From: Thermophilibacter provencensis
GTDB taxonomy: Bacteria; Actinomycetota; Coriobacteriia; Coriobacteriales; Atopobiaceae
Reading direction: 5' to 3'
Length of the DNA stretch: 64,000 nt
Assembly: GCF_900128445.1 (NCBI RefSeq)
Contig: NZ_LT671417.1
Coordinates: 2,181,201-2,245,200, forward strand
Below the pieces are notes generated by a model. That model saw only the letters and a program-made list of their open reading frames with translations. It made no database searches and was not told where the DNA came from. Within the stretch, counting starts at the first letter, position 1, and each line of letters begins with the position of its first letter. This document shows, one piece after another, positions 25,169 to 32,042 of this stretch. The translations under genes and the position numbers were made by a program.

Positions 25169-25197
25169 GGCCCCGGAGCCGAGAGGGCTCCGGGGCC
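25169..25197 (+). terminator. GC-rich hairpin after flavodoxin
   Basis: GGCCCCGGAGCC (25169-25180) pairs perfectly with 25186-25197 around GAGAG, 13 bases after the flavodoxin stop. No T run follows, so pausing or RNA protection may be its role. Confidence 0.65.
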
Positions 25198-25227
25198 ATC
25201 TGACGCCCACGATGGATGGGAGGCGCC

Positions 25228-25860
25228 ATGCCGTTGACACTCGTACTTCTCGCCCTGGGACTCCTGGGCTCGATTCTCATGTTTGCCGGGGACATGCTGC
25301 TCTACTTCACGCCCGGCGCCTACGACATGGACGGCACGCTCAGGCCGTATATGCGCATCATGCGCGACGTGCCCGCCGGCCGCGCGCGGCTTGGAGGGGT
25401 ACTTGGGCCGATCGCCGCGTTCCTGTACGTGCTCGGCTTTGCCGGGCTCGCGCTCACGGCGCGCGGCGAGATGGACTGGCTCGTCTGGCTGGCCGCGGTG
25501 CTGCTCGCCTTCGCCCTCATCTGCGGCGGCGCCTATCACGCTCAGTACGTCTATCTCTCCGTCATCGCCAAGGCGGGGCGAGAAGAACTGTACGACGAGA
25601 TCGCGGGCAACATCATGTTTGTCATGCGGTTTGCCACCGTGCCCATGTACCTGGGCTTTGTTGTGCTCGGCATTGCCATAGCGCTGGGACAGACGGTCTT
25701 TCCCGCGTGGTTTGTCGTCCTCACGCCGCTGGTCACGAGCTTTCTCGGCCTTGAGTGGATGCGCGTGCCGCAGCCGGCGCGGTGCATTCTCTTCGGAGGG
25801 TGGAGCAACCTCGTCTTCACGGTCATGTTCGCCGCGATGCTCGCGTTCGTGGTCGTCTGA
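25228..25860 (+). CDS. Membrane protein of unknown family (DUF6796-like)
   Basis: 210 residues with about six hydrophobic segments: 3-25, 60-80, 85-110, 130-150, 155-175 and 190-208. Visible landmarks are DMLLYFTPGAY near 23, GGAYHAQYVYLSVIAKAG in the middle and EWMRVPQPARCILFGGWSNLVF near the end. GGGAGG precedes the chosen ATG. The name DUF6796 is from memory and tentative. A second, truncated copy of its last 35 codons lies at 31107-31218. Confidence 0.65.
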   Translation: MPLTLVLLALGLLGSILMFAGDMLLYFTPGAYDMDGTLRPYMRIMRDVPAGRARLGGVLGPIAAFLYVLGFAGLALTARGEMDWLVWLAAVLLAFALICGGAYHAQYVYLSVIAKAGREELYDEIAGNIMFVMRFATVPMYLGFVVLGIAIALGQTVFPAWFVVLTPLVTSFLGLEWMRVPQPARCILFGGWSNLVFTVMFAAMLAFVVV

Positions 25861-25885
25861 TGACAAGTGGACGACGTCATCCATG

Positions 25886-27055
25886 CTACGAAAGCAGCCG
25901 CTCCATCTCCGTCCACGAAACGAGCTCCCCCATCCGCGTGGAGAGACACTCCGCACCACCATATACCACGGCCTGCCGCTTGGCATCGAGCTCCAGGCGC
26001 TCGCCGGCAATGCGGTTGAGCGTCTCGAAGTAGCGGCTGCGATATGTCGCGGAGGACTTGCACTCCACCGCTCGAGCGACATCTCTCCCCCGCTCAATGA
26101 GAAGGTCTATCTCCTGCTTGTGGTCGTCTCGCCAGAACGAGAGGCGCGGCGTCCTTTTGCGCGCATACAGGCGCTTCGATACTTCGGCAACGACCGCGCA
26201 CTCGAAGAGCCGACCCGTTGCCTCATCCTCATACAGGTCGTCGGCGGATTCGAGCCCTATGAGATGCGCCGCCAACCCAGTATCATGGAAATAGAGCTTA
26301 GGTGACTTCACGAGTCGCTTCGTGCGGTTTGAATAATACGGGCGCAGCAGAAACACGATGTGGCTCGCCTGGAGAATGGAGAGCCATTCGCGGGCCGTGG
26401 TGGGTGAGATGCCGCAGTCGGCAGCCAGCGAACTCACGTTAAGCAGCTCCCCGCACCGCAGCGCGCAGAGCTGCAGGAAGCTTTGGAAGCCGGCAAGGTT
26501 TCTCACGCCCAGCTCGGCACGGACATCGCGCTCGAGATACGTCTGCACGTAATCGGGAAAGAAGTCTCGCGGGTCGCGGACGGCATCGTACAGGCGCGGG
26601 TACCCACCCCTGAACAACCACTCTTGTAGTGTCGACGGCAATTTGCCCGATGCGGCAAGCTCGAACTGAGAAAGCGGGAGGAGGGTGAACAGCGCGACCC
26701 TGCCCGCAAGCGACTGGCTGACAGATTTCATGAGCAGGAAGTTCTGAGAGCCCGTGATGACAAACTGCCCGAGCTGTCCCGACTCGTCGACGACTCCCTG
26801 CAGATACGAGAAGAGCTCCGGAACACGCTGCGCCTCGTCAAAGATGACGTGCGACCCATGACGTCTGAGAAAGGTCACCGGATCATCCTCGAACGAACTC
26901 CGGACATCAGGATTCTCGAAGGATAGGTACTCATAGTCGGGGAAGGAGCTCTTGGCAAGGGTGCTCTTACCGCTCTGCCTGGGACCGGTAATCGACACGA
27001 TGGGATACTGCTCGGAGAGCTCGAGCAGCTTTGCCGTCATCTCACGCTCGATCAT
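25886..27055 (-). CDS. AAA_14/DUF4143 ATPase
   Basis: 389 residues. Walker A GPRQSGKSTLA at about 24-34, Walker B HVIFDEAQRVPEL near 75, sensor ITGSQNFLL near 100; the DUF4143 winged-helix and nuclease-like C-terminal half follows (GISPTTAREWLSILQASHIVFLLRPYY, then WRDDHKQEIDLLIERG and ECKSS, a PD-(D/E)XK-like core). These are common, often horizontally moved ATPases with no firm function. Lower GC than its neighbours, which suits transfer. Confidence 0.88.
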   Translation of the reverse strand: MIEREMTAKLLELSEQYPIVSITGPRQSGKSTLAKSSFPDYEYLSFENPDVRSSFEDDPVTFLRRHGSHVIFDEAQRVPELFSYLQGVVDESGQLGQFVITGSQNFLLMKSVSQSLAGRVALFTLLPLSQFELAASGKLPSTLQEWLFRGGYPRLYDAVRDPRDFFPDYVQTYLERDVRAELGVRNLAGFQSFLQLCALRCGELLNVSSLAADCGISPTTAREWLSILQASHIVFLLRPYYSNRTKRLVKSPKLYFHDTGLAAHLIGLESADDLYEDEATGRLFECAVVAEVSKRLYARKRTPRLSFWRDDHKQEIDLLIERGRDVARAVECKSSATYRSRYFETLNRIAGERLELDAKRQAVVYGGAECLSTRMGELVSWTEMERLLS

Positions 27056-27141
27056 GTTGACCGCTTTCCTGGGGCGTTTACTTTATACTGGTCGATTATC
27101 GCATATTCTACTAGTCAATCACCGCAAGTTCCAGTAGCCCA

Positions 27142-27312
27142 TTGGCGCAATTCGATGAATCTGCCCTGGCTGCCGCAACACGAATGGTGGAGATTCAGGG
27201 CGAGAGGTCGGTGGGCGTCTATGCGCGAGCGGTCCATGGCGGCTTCCTTCTTCACGAGCAGCTACAGGACGACGCGGGTGAAGTCAGAAGCCATATGGCG
27301 CACGCGGTATAA
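27142..27312 (+). CDS. Possible small or remnant gene
   Basis: A 56-codon frame starting at TTG reads MAQFDESALAAATRMVEIQG, then ERSVGVYARAVHGGFLLHEQ and ends in HMAHAV. The composition looks protein-like, but there is no ribosome site and no family I know. It may be the tail of a decayed gene between the AAA ATPase and yjdF. Confidence 0.25.
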   Translation: MAQFDESALAAATRMVEIQGERSVGVYARAVHGGFLLHEQLQDDAGEVRSHMAHAV

Positions 27313-27351
27313 CAGCACTGTCTTGCGCTTCCCGTCCGCCCGATTGGCCCG

Positions 27352-27774
27352 CTAGCGTCCCCGACGCTTCCGCTTCGCCTTCTCATGCCTCTGCTCGAAG
27401 CGTCGGCGCCTCTCCTCTTCTCTGCGCTCCTTGTCGCGGGCGGCGGACTCCTGCGCCAGGGCCTCGCGCTGCTCGGCGAGCGCGACCTGGGCCTTCGTCG
27501 AGGGACCGCGCTGCTTCAGCTCGCGGGAGGCCTGGCGTGCACGGCGCTTCGGGTTTCTCGCCATCGCCCGCTCCTCGCAGGCGACGGCGGGGCCGAGGGG
27601 TAGCCTCGCCCACTCCCTGAGCACGAAGTCGAGGACCTCCTCGTTCGAGGGCTCGGCGCCGAACACGACGCGGCACGAGCTCAGGGCGCCGTCCTCGACG
27701 CGCTCCACGATCCCCACCCAGAACTGGCCGTCGAAGCACACGGTAAGGGTGGAGGACACGGTTGTCTTCCGCAT
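27352..27774 (-). CDS. yjdF: YjdF-family protein (DUF2992)
   Basis: 140 residues. The N-terminal barrel part STLTVCFDGQFWVGIVERVE and SCRVVFGAEPSNEEVLDFVL is typical; the C-terminal half is a long charged Arg/Lys/Glu helix (KERREEERRRRFEQRHEKAKRKRRGR). The start at 27774 follows AAGGAGG. In Firmicutes yjdF sits under the yjdF-motif RNA, which senses azaaromatic compounds; a long leader is present here too. Molecular function is unknown. Confidence 0.88.
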   Translation of the reverse strand: MRKTTVSSTLTVCFDGQFWVGIVERVEDGALSSCRVVFGAEPSNEEVLDFVLREWARLPLGPAVACEERAMARNPKRRARQASRELKQRGPSTKAQVALAEQREALAQESAARDKERREEERRRRFEQRHEKAKRKRRGR

Positions 27775-27903
27775 GGCAAATTCCTCCTTTATGTGAGAGC
27801 CACGCGGAGAAGGGACAACCAAGGAGGCAGGTTACTGACGGGCGGCGCCCGCACCCCGACTACCCAACGGGGTCGTGTTTTCATCTCCGATGCGCCGATT
27901 ATA
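27775..27903 (-). ncRNA. Candidate structured leader (yjdF-motif riboswitch?)
   Basis: TATAAT (27898-27903 complement) sits about 125 bases before the yjdF start, giving an unusually long leader. The leader contains GC-rich pairing segments (GACCCCGTTGGGTAGTCGGGG, too; GGGCGCCGCCC) and CAGTAACCTGCC before AAGGAGG. The yjdF family is the known partner of this riboswitch class, so the assignment rests mainly on context; I could not check the covariance model. Confidence 0.5.
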
Positions 27904-27910
27904 TCGCTCC

Positions 27911-28552
27911 TCAGGCACCCTTGCGCGCGACGGCGACGCAGGCGGCCGAGCCCACGCGGCGCCAGGACACGTCGCTGAACCAGGTGCCGAGGATGCGGCG
28001 CATCTCGACCTCGGAGTAGATGCGGACGTCGCCCTCCTTCGAGTGGGGCATCCACGCGTTCATGATCGCGCGGGCCGGTGCCGGCTGCCACGCGTCACCG
28101 ATGATAAAGGTGCCGCCGGGCGCGAGCACGCGCCACGCCTGGAATGCCGCGCGCTCGGGGTCCGGGTAGTGGTGGAAGGAGTCATTGCACCACGCGGCGT
28201 CGAACGAGCCGTCGCGGAAGGGCAGGCGCTCGGCGTCGCAGAGCAGGACGTCGGCCCGCTCTCCCAGGCGCGCGCGGGCCGCCTCGGCCATCCTCGGCGA
28301 CAGGTCCACGCAGCTGAGGCGCGCGCCCGGGACCCCCTCGAGCACCAGCGCGGCGAGGGAGCCCGTGCCGCAGCCCAGGTCGAGCAGGCGCGGGGCTGGG
28401 CCACCCGCCACGGCGCGCCTCACCTCCGCGAGCACGTGCGGGTAGAGGCGCCTCGCGTGCTCTCCCTCCGTCCCGGTGTCGTAGGTCGGCGCCTGCGCGT
28501 CGAAGGCCGCGCGGGAGCGCGAGCGCAGCAGCTCGGCGTTCTTCTCGTCCAT
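27911..28552 (-). CDS. Class I SAM-dependent methyltransferase
   Basis: 213 residues; Methyltransf_11 fold. SAM motif I LLDLGCGTGSLAALVLEG, post-I acidic LSCVDLSPRMAE, motif II SFDAAWCNDSFHHYPDPER, and VLAPGGTFIIGD. The start MDEKNAELL (28552) follows AAAGGA; MDEKN carries the dispersed word. Just upstream is a copy of the same operator that precedes the TetR gene, so TetR control is likely. Substrate is unknown; a small molecule is more likely than a quinone. Confidence 0.88.
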   Translation of the reverse strand: MDEKNAELLRSRSRAAFDAQAPTYDTGTEGEHARRLYPHVLAEVRRAVAGGPAPRLLDLGCGTGSLAALVLEGVPGARLSCVDLSPRMAEAARARLGERADVLLCDAERLPFRDGSFDAAWCNDSFHHYPDPERAAFQAWRVLAPGGTFIIGDAWQPAPARAIMNAWMPHSKEGDVRIYSEVEMRRILGTWFSDVSWRRVGSAACVAVARKGA

Positions 28553-28567
28553 CTTGTGTCCTTTCTG

Positions 28568-28582
28568 TTGAGCATTGTTCAA
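28568..28582. promoter_or_regulatory. TetR-type operator, methyltransferase side
   Basis: TTGAGCATTGTTCAA, 15 bases, matches TTGAACATTGGTCAA at 29255-29269 at 13 positions. Arms TTGA...TCAA are inverted. It lies 16 bases upstream of the methyltransferase start. Confidence 0.7.
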
Positions 28583-28600
28583 TACAATCGGCCGAAAAGA

Positions 28601-28620
28601 GCCCCGGCCGAAGCCGGGGC
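28601..28620 (-). terminator. Rho-independent terminator after TetR gene
   Basis: GCCCCGGC (28601-28608) pairs with 28613-28620; on the minus strand the loop is TTCG and the stem is followed by TCTTTTC. It lies 7 bases after the TetR stop. Confidence 0.75.
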
Positions 28621-28627
28621 GGGATCC

Positions 28628-29218
28628 CTAGTCGGCGGCGCCCGCCGAGCGAAACTCGGCAAGAAGTGCGCAAAGGTAGCGGCGGGCAGCGGCGGCCGCG
28701 GCCCCGTCCGGCATGCCCGGACCCGAGGCGAGGCCGACCGCGCCGTAGGTCATGATCGCGGCGAGCTCGTCGGCGTCGGGCGCCGATGAGCCGCGCGAGG
28801 CGGCGTCGGCCTCGAGCGCGGCGCGCAGGTGCGGCCGCACCGCCTCGCACATGGCGAGCGAGAGCCGGTCGTGGAGGGCGCCGTGCCCCTCGGCGTGGAA
28901 GTACGCCTCGTGCGGGAAGGAAGCGTGGCCCGACGCGAGGGAGACGGCGCGGTCGAGCCTCTCGTCCAGCGAGGGGCCCTCCTCGTCCAGGATGGCGTTT
29001 ATCCCCTCGGCGCAGCGGCGAGCGTAGTCCCCGATCGCCTCGGCGAACATCCTCTCCTTGGAGTCGAAGTAGTGGTAGGCGAGCCCCGGCGCCACGCCCG
29101 CGGCGCGCGCCACGGCGCGCACGGACACGTTGTCGTAGCCCTCCTCGGCGAAGAGCCTCATGGCGCACGCCAGCAGCTCGCGCCGGCGCTCCCCGGGGTC
29201 CATCACGGTTCTGGTCAC
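28628..29218 (-). CDS. TetR-family repressor
   Basis: 196 residues. N-terminal helix-turn-helix RRELLACAMRLFAEEGYDNVSVRAVARAAGVAPGLAYHYFDSKERMF; the rest is a variable ligand domain. The GTG at 29218 follows GAGGAGG by eight bases, preferred to 29227. Matching 15-base operators lie upstream of this gene and of the methyltransferase, so it probably represses both. A terminator separates the two genes. Confidence 0.88.
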   Translation of the reverse strand: MTRTVMDPGERRRELLACAMRLFAEEGYDNVSVRAVARAAGVAPGLAYHYFDSKERMFAEAIGDYARRCAEGINAILDEEGPSLDERLDRAVSLASGHASFPHEAYFHAEGHGALHDRLSLAMCEAVRPHLRAALEADAASRGSSAPDADELAAIMTYGAVGLASGPGMPDGAAAAAARRYLCALLAEFRSAGAAD

Positions 29219-29254
29219 GGCGGCCACCTCCTCGGGAGGGATCGTACACCTCTA

Positions 29255-29269
29255 TTGAACATTGGTCAA
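29255..29269. promoter_or_regulatory. TetR-type operator, TetR side
   Basis: TTGAACATTGGTCAA lies 37 bases upstream of the chosen TetR start, inverted arms TTGA/TCAA with inner C/G symmetry. Second copy of the site at 28568. Confidence 0.7.
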
Positions 29270-29409
29270 TACTGAGGCATGTACGGAGGTCCGCCCGTGG
29301 GGACTGTCTTTTGGGCTGCCTGCCCGGGGAGGCGCCGCGCGGGCGTTCTTCTCGTCCAATTTTGATACGCAACGCCTTGCATCTGCCGTAGCGGTGCTCG
29401 GGCGCTTGC

Positions 29410-30147
29410 TTATGGACGACCCTCGAGCGCCTCGAGATAGACCCCGGGATGCCACAAGCTCGCCTCGCCGTGCCGCCAGCCAGGGTGCTCGACAAGCGTG
29501 CTGCCCGGCATGGCCTCAGCCAGGGCGCGCGCCGAGCGCACCATGATGCGGGGCTCCTTCCCGCCGACAAGGATGGTGGCCCGCGCCCCGCAGCCTGCGA
29601 GCTCGGGCTTCAGCCGGTAGGAGCTGTTCGCCCGCATGAAGGCGATCATGTCCCGCTTTGATATGGCGCAGCTGTCACGGTAATAGGACTCGTAGAGCTC
29701 CTTGGGGAGGTGGAGGCTCGCGAACTGCGCCCGCGAGAACCAGGGACGCCGCACGAGCGGGTAGCTCAGGGCGACGGCGGGCGCGACGAGGGCGCGGGCG
29801 GCGCGCATGGGGAGCACGAGCGCGCTCTCGATGACGGCGCGCTCCGCGATCCGCGGCCGCTGCGCAAGGGCCTCGAGAGCGACCTGCGCCCCGAGGGAGA
29901 CGCCGCCGAGCGCGTCGACGCGCCCGCCGAGCTCGCGGTCGATGAAGGCAACGAGCTCGGAGGCATTGTCCTCGATCGAGGTGAACGGTCGGTCCGAGCC
30001 GGCGTGTCCGTCGAGCACGGGGAGCACGACACGGTACCCGTTGGCGGCGAGCAGGTCGGCGACTGCCCGGTAGTTCCACCACGAGAGGCCGCCCCCGTGC
30101 AAGAGCACCGCCGTCCGCGTGCCCGTGCCGAGCGTATGAGTGATCAT
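29410..30147 (-). CDS. Alpha/beta hydrolase
   Basis: 245 residues. Oxyanion motif LLHGGGLSWWNYR near 17-29, nucleophile elbow GGVSLGAQVA (Ser in GVSLG), acid near GGKEPRIM and catalytic His in EHPGWRHGEASLW close to the C-terminus. This matches small esterase-like hydrolases. The ATG at 30147 follows AAAGGATCC; earlier methionines lack a site. TATAAT occurs on the minus strand near 30250. Substrate unknown. Confidence 0.82.
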   Translation of the reverse strand: MITHTLGTGTRTAVLLHGGGLSWWNYRAVADLLAANGYRVVLPVLDGHAGSDRPFTSIEDNASELVAFIDRELGGRVDALGGVSLGAQVALEALAQRPRIAERAVIESALVLPMRAARALVAPAVALSYPLVRRPWFSRAQFASLHLPKELYESYYRDSCAISKRDMIAFMRANSSYRLKPELAGCGARATILVGGKEPRIMVRSARALAEAMPGSTLVEHPGWRHGEASLWHPGVYLEALEGRP

Positions 30148-30483
30148 CTGGATCCTTTCGACGGGGACATTGCCCGGGCGGCGCCGTTGGAGGCGGGCGC
30201 GCTTAGGCCAGCGCATGGTCGCGCGGCTCTTCTCGTCCCGTGCGCCCCATTATAAGGGCGGCGTGCGGGAGTTTCCCACATCGGGGGCCCCGGGCGCTCT
30301 TCTCGGCATGAGACGCTTTGGAACACGGGGCGACGCTTCGCGCGGAGCGCCGAGAGGTTGTCGACAGGTTCTCGCGGGAATGTGCAAAATCGCTGGTGGC
30401 GGTGCATGCGCGGTCGTTCTTCTCGCCTATAGCATTAATTAAGTTGATTACTGAATTGAGGGCGTTCTTCTCGCCCGGCGAAA
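30148..30483. other. Gene-free gap with clustered word copies
   Basis: 336 bases without a convincing gene. It holds two full copies of the dispersed word (near 30413, 30460) and two variants with CTCTTCTCG (near 30231, 30298), plus GCCCGGGGCCCC-type short palindromes near 30286. The right part (30425-30455) is AT-rich. The left 100 bases are the hydrolase leader. Confidence 0.6.
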
Positions 30484-30864
30484 CTACCTCGCGCCCGCCG
30501 CCTTGGCCTGCTTCCAGACCTGGTAGAGGATGTCCTTGAGCGCGAGCATGGCGTCGAGTTCGGAGTAGCCGCGCTCGGCCTTGAGCTCGTCGAGCATCTG
30601 GCGGATGCGGCGGGCGTAGAGGGGCACGTTGACCTCGCCCTGGTAGCGGGCGAGGATGGGGTACCTCTTGGCCCAGGCGCTCCAGTCGACCTTCTCCGTG
30701 ACCTCGTCGCTCGTGCGCTCGATGGCCTCCTCTACCTGGGCGACGTCGAGGTCGAACGAGATGAGCTCGTCGAGCGTCACCCCGTAGGCCGTGGCGAGCC
30801 GCTTGGACTGACGGATGTCGGAGAGCGTCTCGCTGGCGGAGCACCCGGATTTTCCCCGGCTCAT
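30484..30864 (-). pseudogene. XRE-type regulator, 5' end lost
   Basis: 126 codons read SASETLSDIRQSKRLATAYGVTLDELIS and then a charged C-terminal domain to QVWKQAKAAGAR. The SDIRQSKRLATAYGVTLDELI part is the fourth and fifth helix of an XRE helix-turn-helix; the first three helices, normally about 40 residues, are missing. The apparent ATG at 30864 arises at the junction with foreign sequence. It was probably a DNA-binding regulator with a C-terminal bacterial domain. Confidence 0.65.
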
Positions 30865-31105
30865 GGCTGACCTTGAAATCTATGTGAACGGCGTGGCAGT
30901 GAAGCAGGTGCAGACCGCAAACGCTATCGTGGACACCATGGGCGCAACGATTATGAAGCAATATAATCCCGGCTTGACCGACCCGCAGTTAAGACAGCTT
31001 GTTGCCGCCCACATTAACGATGACAGCTTTTGCCGCTATGTTATACAGCAGGACATAAACGGAATAGCCCTTGACCTGCGAGAAGCCCACAGGGACGATT
31101 TTTAG
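30863..31105 (+). CDS. Small conjugative-element-like protein
   Basis: 80 residues, MADLEIYVNGVAVKQVQTAN, ending in LDLREAHRDDF. Codons are clearly less GC-rich (ATT ATG AAG CAA TAT AAT) than the neighbours, which suggests a Firmicutes-type mobile element source. I do not recognise the family for certain. No ribosome site is visible and its start overlaps the junction, so it may itself be the tail of a longer gene. Confidence 0.45.
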   Translation: MADLEIYVNGVAVKQVQTANAIVDTMGATIMKQYNPGLTDPQLRQLVAAHINDDSFCRYVIQQDINGIALDLREAHRDDF

Positions 31106-31106
31106 G

Positions 31107-31218
31107 TCTCGTGTGGATGCGCGTGCCGCAGCCAGCGCGGTGCATTCTCTTCGGCGGGTGGAGCAACCTCGTGTTCACGATCATGTTCACTGCGATGCTC
31201 ATCTGCCTGCTCGCCTAA
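31107..31218 (+). pseudogene. 3' remnant of a second DUF6796-like gene
   Basis: Reads GLVWMRVPQPARCILFGG, then WSNLVFTIMFTAMLICLLA and stop. It closely follows the last 35 codons of the membrane gene ending at 25860, with differences at the end, so it is a diverged paralogue rather than a copy error. The 5' part is gone; homology begins just after the previous stop. Confidence 0.7.
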
Positions 31219-31259
31219 TCACCACCGGACCTATACTATATGTAGACCGTCACGATCGT

Positions 31260-31702
31260 CTGTGGATCGCTTATCGGGGAGTCTCTTTGAAATCCACGCG
31301 AACGACCCGCAAATGCAGCGACAGTCGACGAACCGGGCAAGAAGGCGGTGGACGGGCGGCACGCCCGGCACCTTGAGCTTCTGTTAGCCCTGCATGTACC
31401 CGCAACTGGAAACGGAGAGCAGCGGCAACCAGGGCTCCAACTACGCTTGCGCATCCTTCACGGAGAAGTACGCGCCGATGTCCGCGATGCCCGTCTGCTT
31501 CACCCAGGTCTTGAGCATCAGCTTGACGGCGGTTCTCCCTCGCCACATCGAACGCTAGCCGCCCGCCGGGAAAGCGCTCCGCCATGAATGCGACCAGCCG
31601 CCGCATTCTTTCGAATTCTTGGCGGCAAGTTCTTCCCAATTCACAAATCACACCACTCCTCTCCTCAAAGTGAACTACAGTTAACTTGAAATTGTTTACC
31701 AA
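31260..31702 (-). pseudogene. Decayed LCM-type methyltransferase
   Basis: Pieces in different frames line up with the C-terminal half of leucine-carboxyl-methyltransferase-like enzymes: MRRLVAFMAERFPGGRLAFD in one frame, MLKTWVKQTGIADIGAYFSV in the next, then KLKVPGVPPVHRLLARF and VRVDFKE. The SAM-binding N-terminal half is absent and at least two frameshifts are needed. It has a GTTAG-type box at its 5' side, which belongs to the next gene. Confidence 0.55.
31670..31685. promoter_or_regulatory. GTTAG-type box before DUF6110/P-ATPase pair
   Basis: GTGAACTACAGTTAAC; on the other strand GTTAACTGTAGTTCAC, close to GTTAGCTACGGTTAAC at 20269. It lies 50 bases upstream of the DUF6110 start. Confidence 0.5.
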
Positions 31703-31734
31703 GGCGTACTGTTGTGCGCAGAGAGGAGTTTTGC

Positions 31735-32034
31735 ATGAGTACTCTGGGCTTTCTCAAGGGGACGCACGGCCTGCTTTTGGGAGCGGGCGTACTGATCGGG
31801 TCTGTTGGCGCCAAGGTGCTTACGAGCGACGGGGCGAAACGCGTCTACGTCGAAGCCGTCGCGGCAGGGCTGCGCGCGAAGCAGGCCTGTGAAGACACCG
31901 TCGAACGCGCACGCGCCGAGATGGACGACATCGTCGCCGAAGCCGCGTATCTCAATGAAACCGTCTACGGCGTCGAGGACGAGGAAGACAGCGCGTCGGA
32001 TACCGCCGCAGAGACCGTCCCCGCTAAGGCGTAG
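31735..32034 (+). CDS. DUF6110-like small membrane protein
   Basis: 99 residues. One membrane helix with glycine spacing (GFLKGTHGLLLGAGVLIGSVGAKVL), then a helical, charged tail (AKQACEDTVERARAEMDDIVAEA) ending acidic. Such proteins are found directly before heavy-metal P-type ATPases in Firmicutes and Coriobacteriia, and here the ATPase starts 8 bases later. They may assist the pump; no function is proven. The DUF number is from memory. Confidence 0.7.
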   Translation: MSTLGFLKGTHGLLLGAGVLIGSVGAKVLTSDGAKRVYVEAVAAGLRAKQACEDTVERARAEMDDIVAEAAYLNETVYGVEDEEDSASDTAAETVPAKA

Positions 32035-32042
32035 GCGCGCCC

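Noticed and set aside
31271-31702. A 143-residue intact minus-strand gene
   Set aside because: Only its first ~45 residues resemble the LCM family; the matching continuation is in other frames, so it is a decayed gene.
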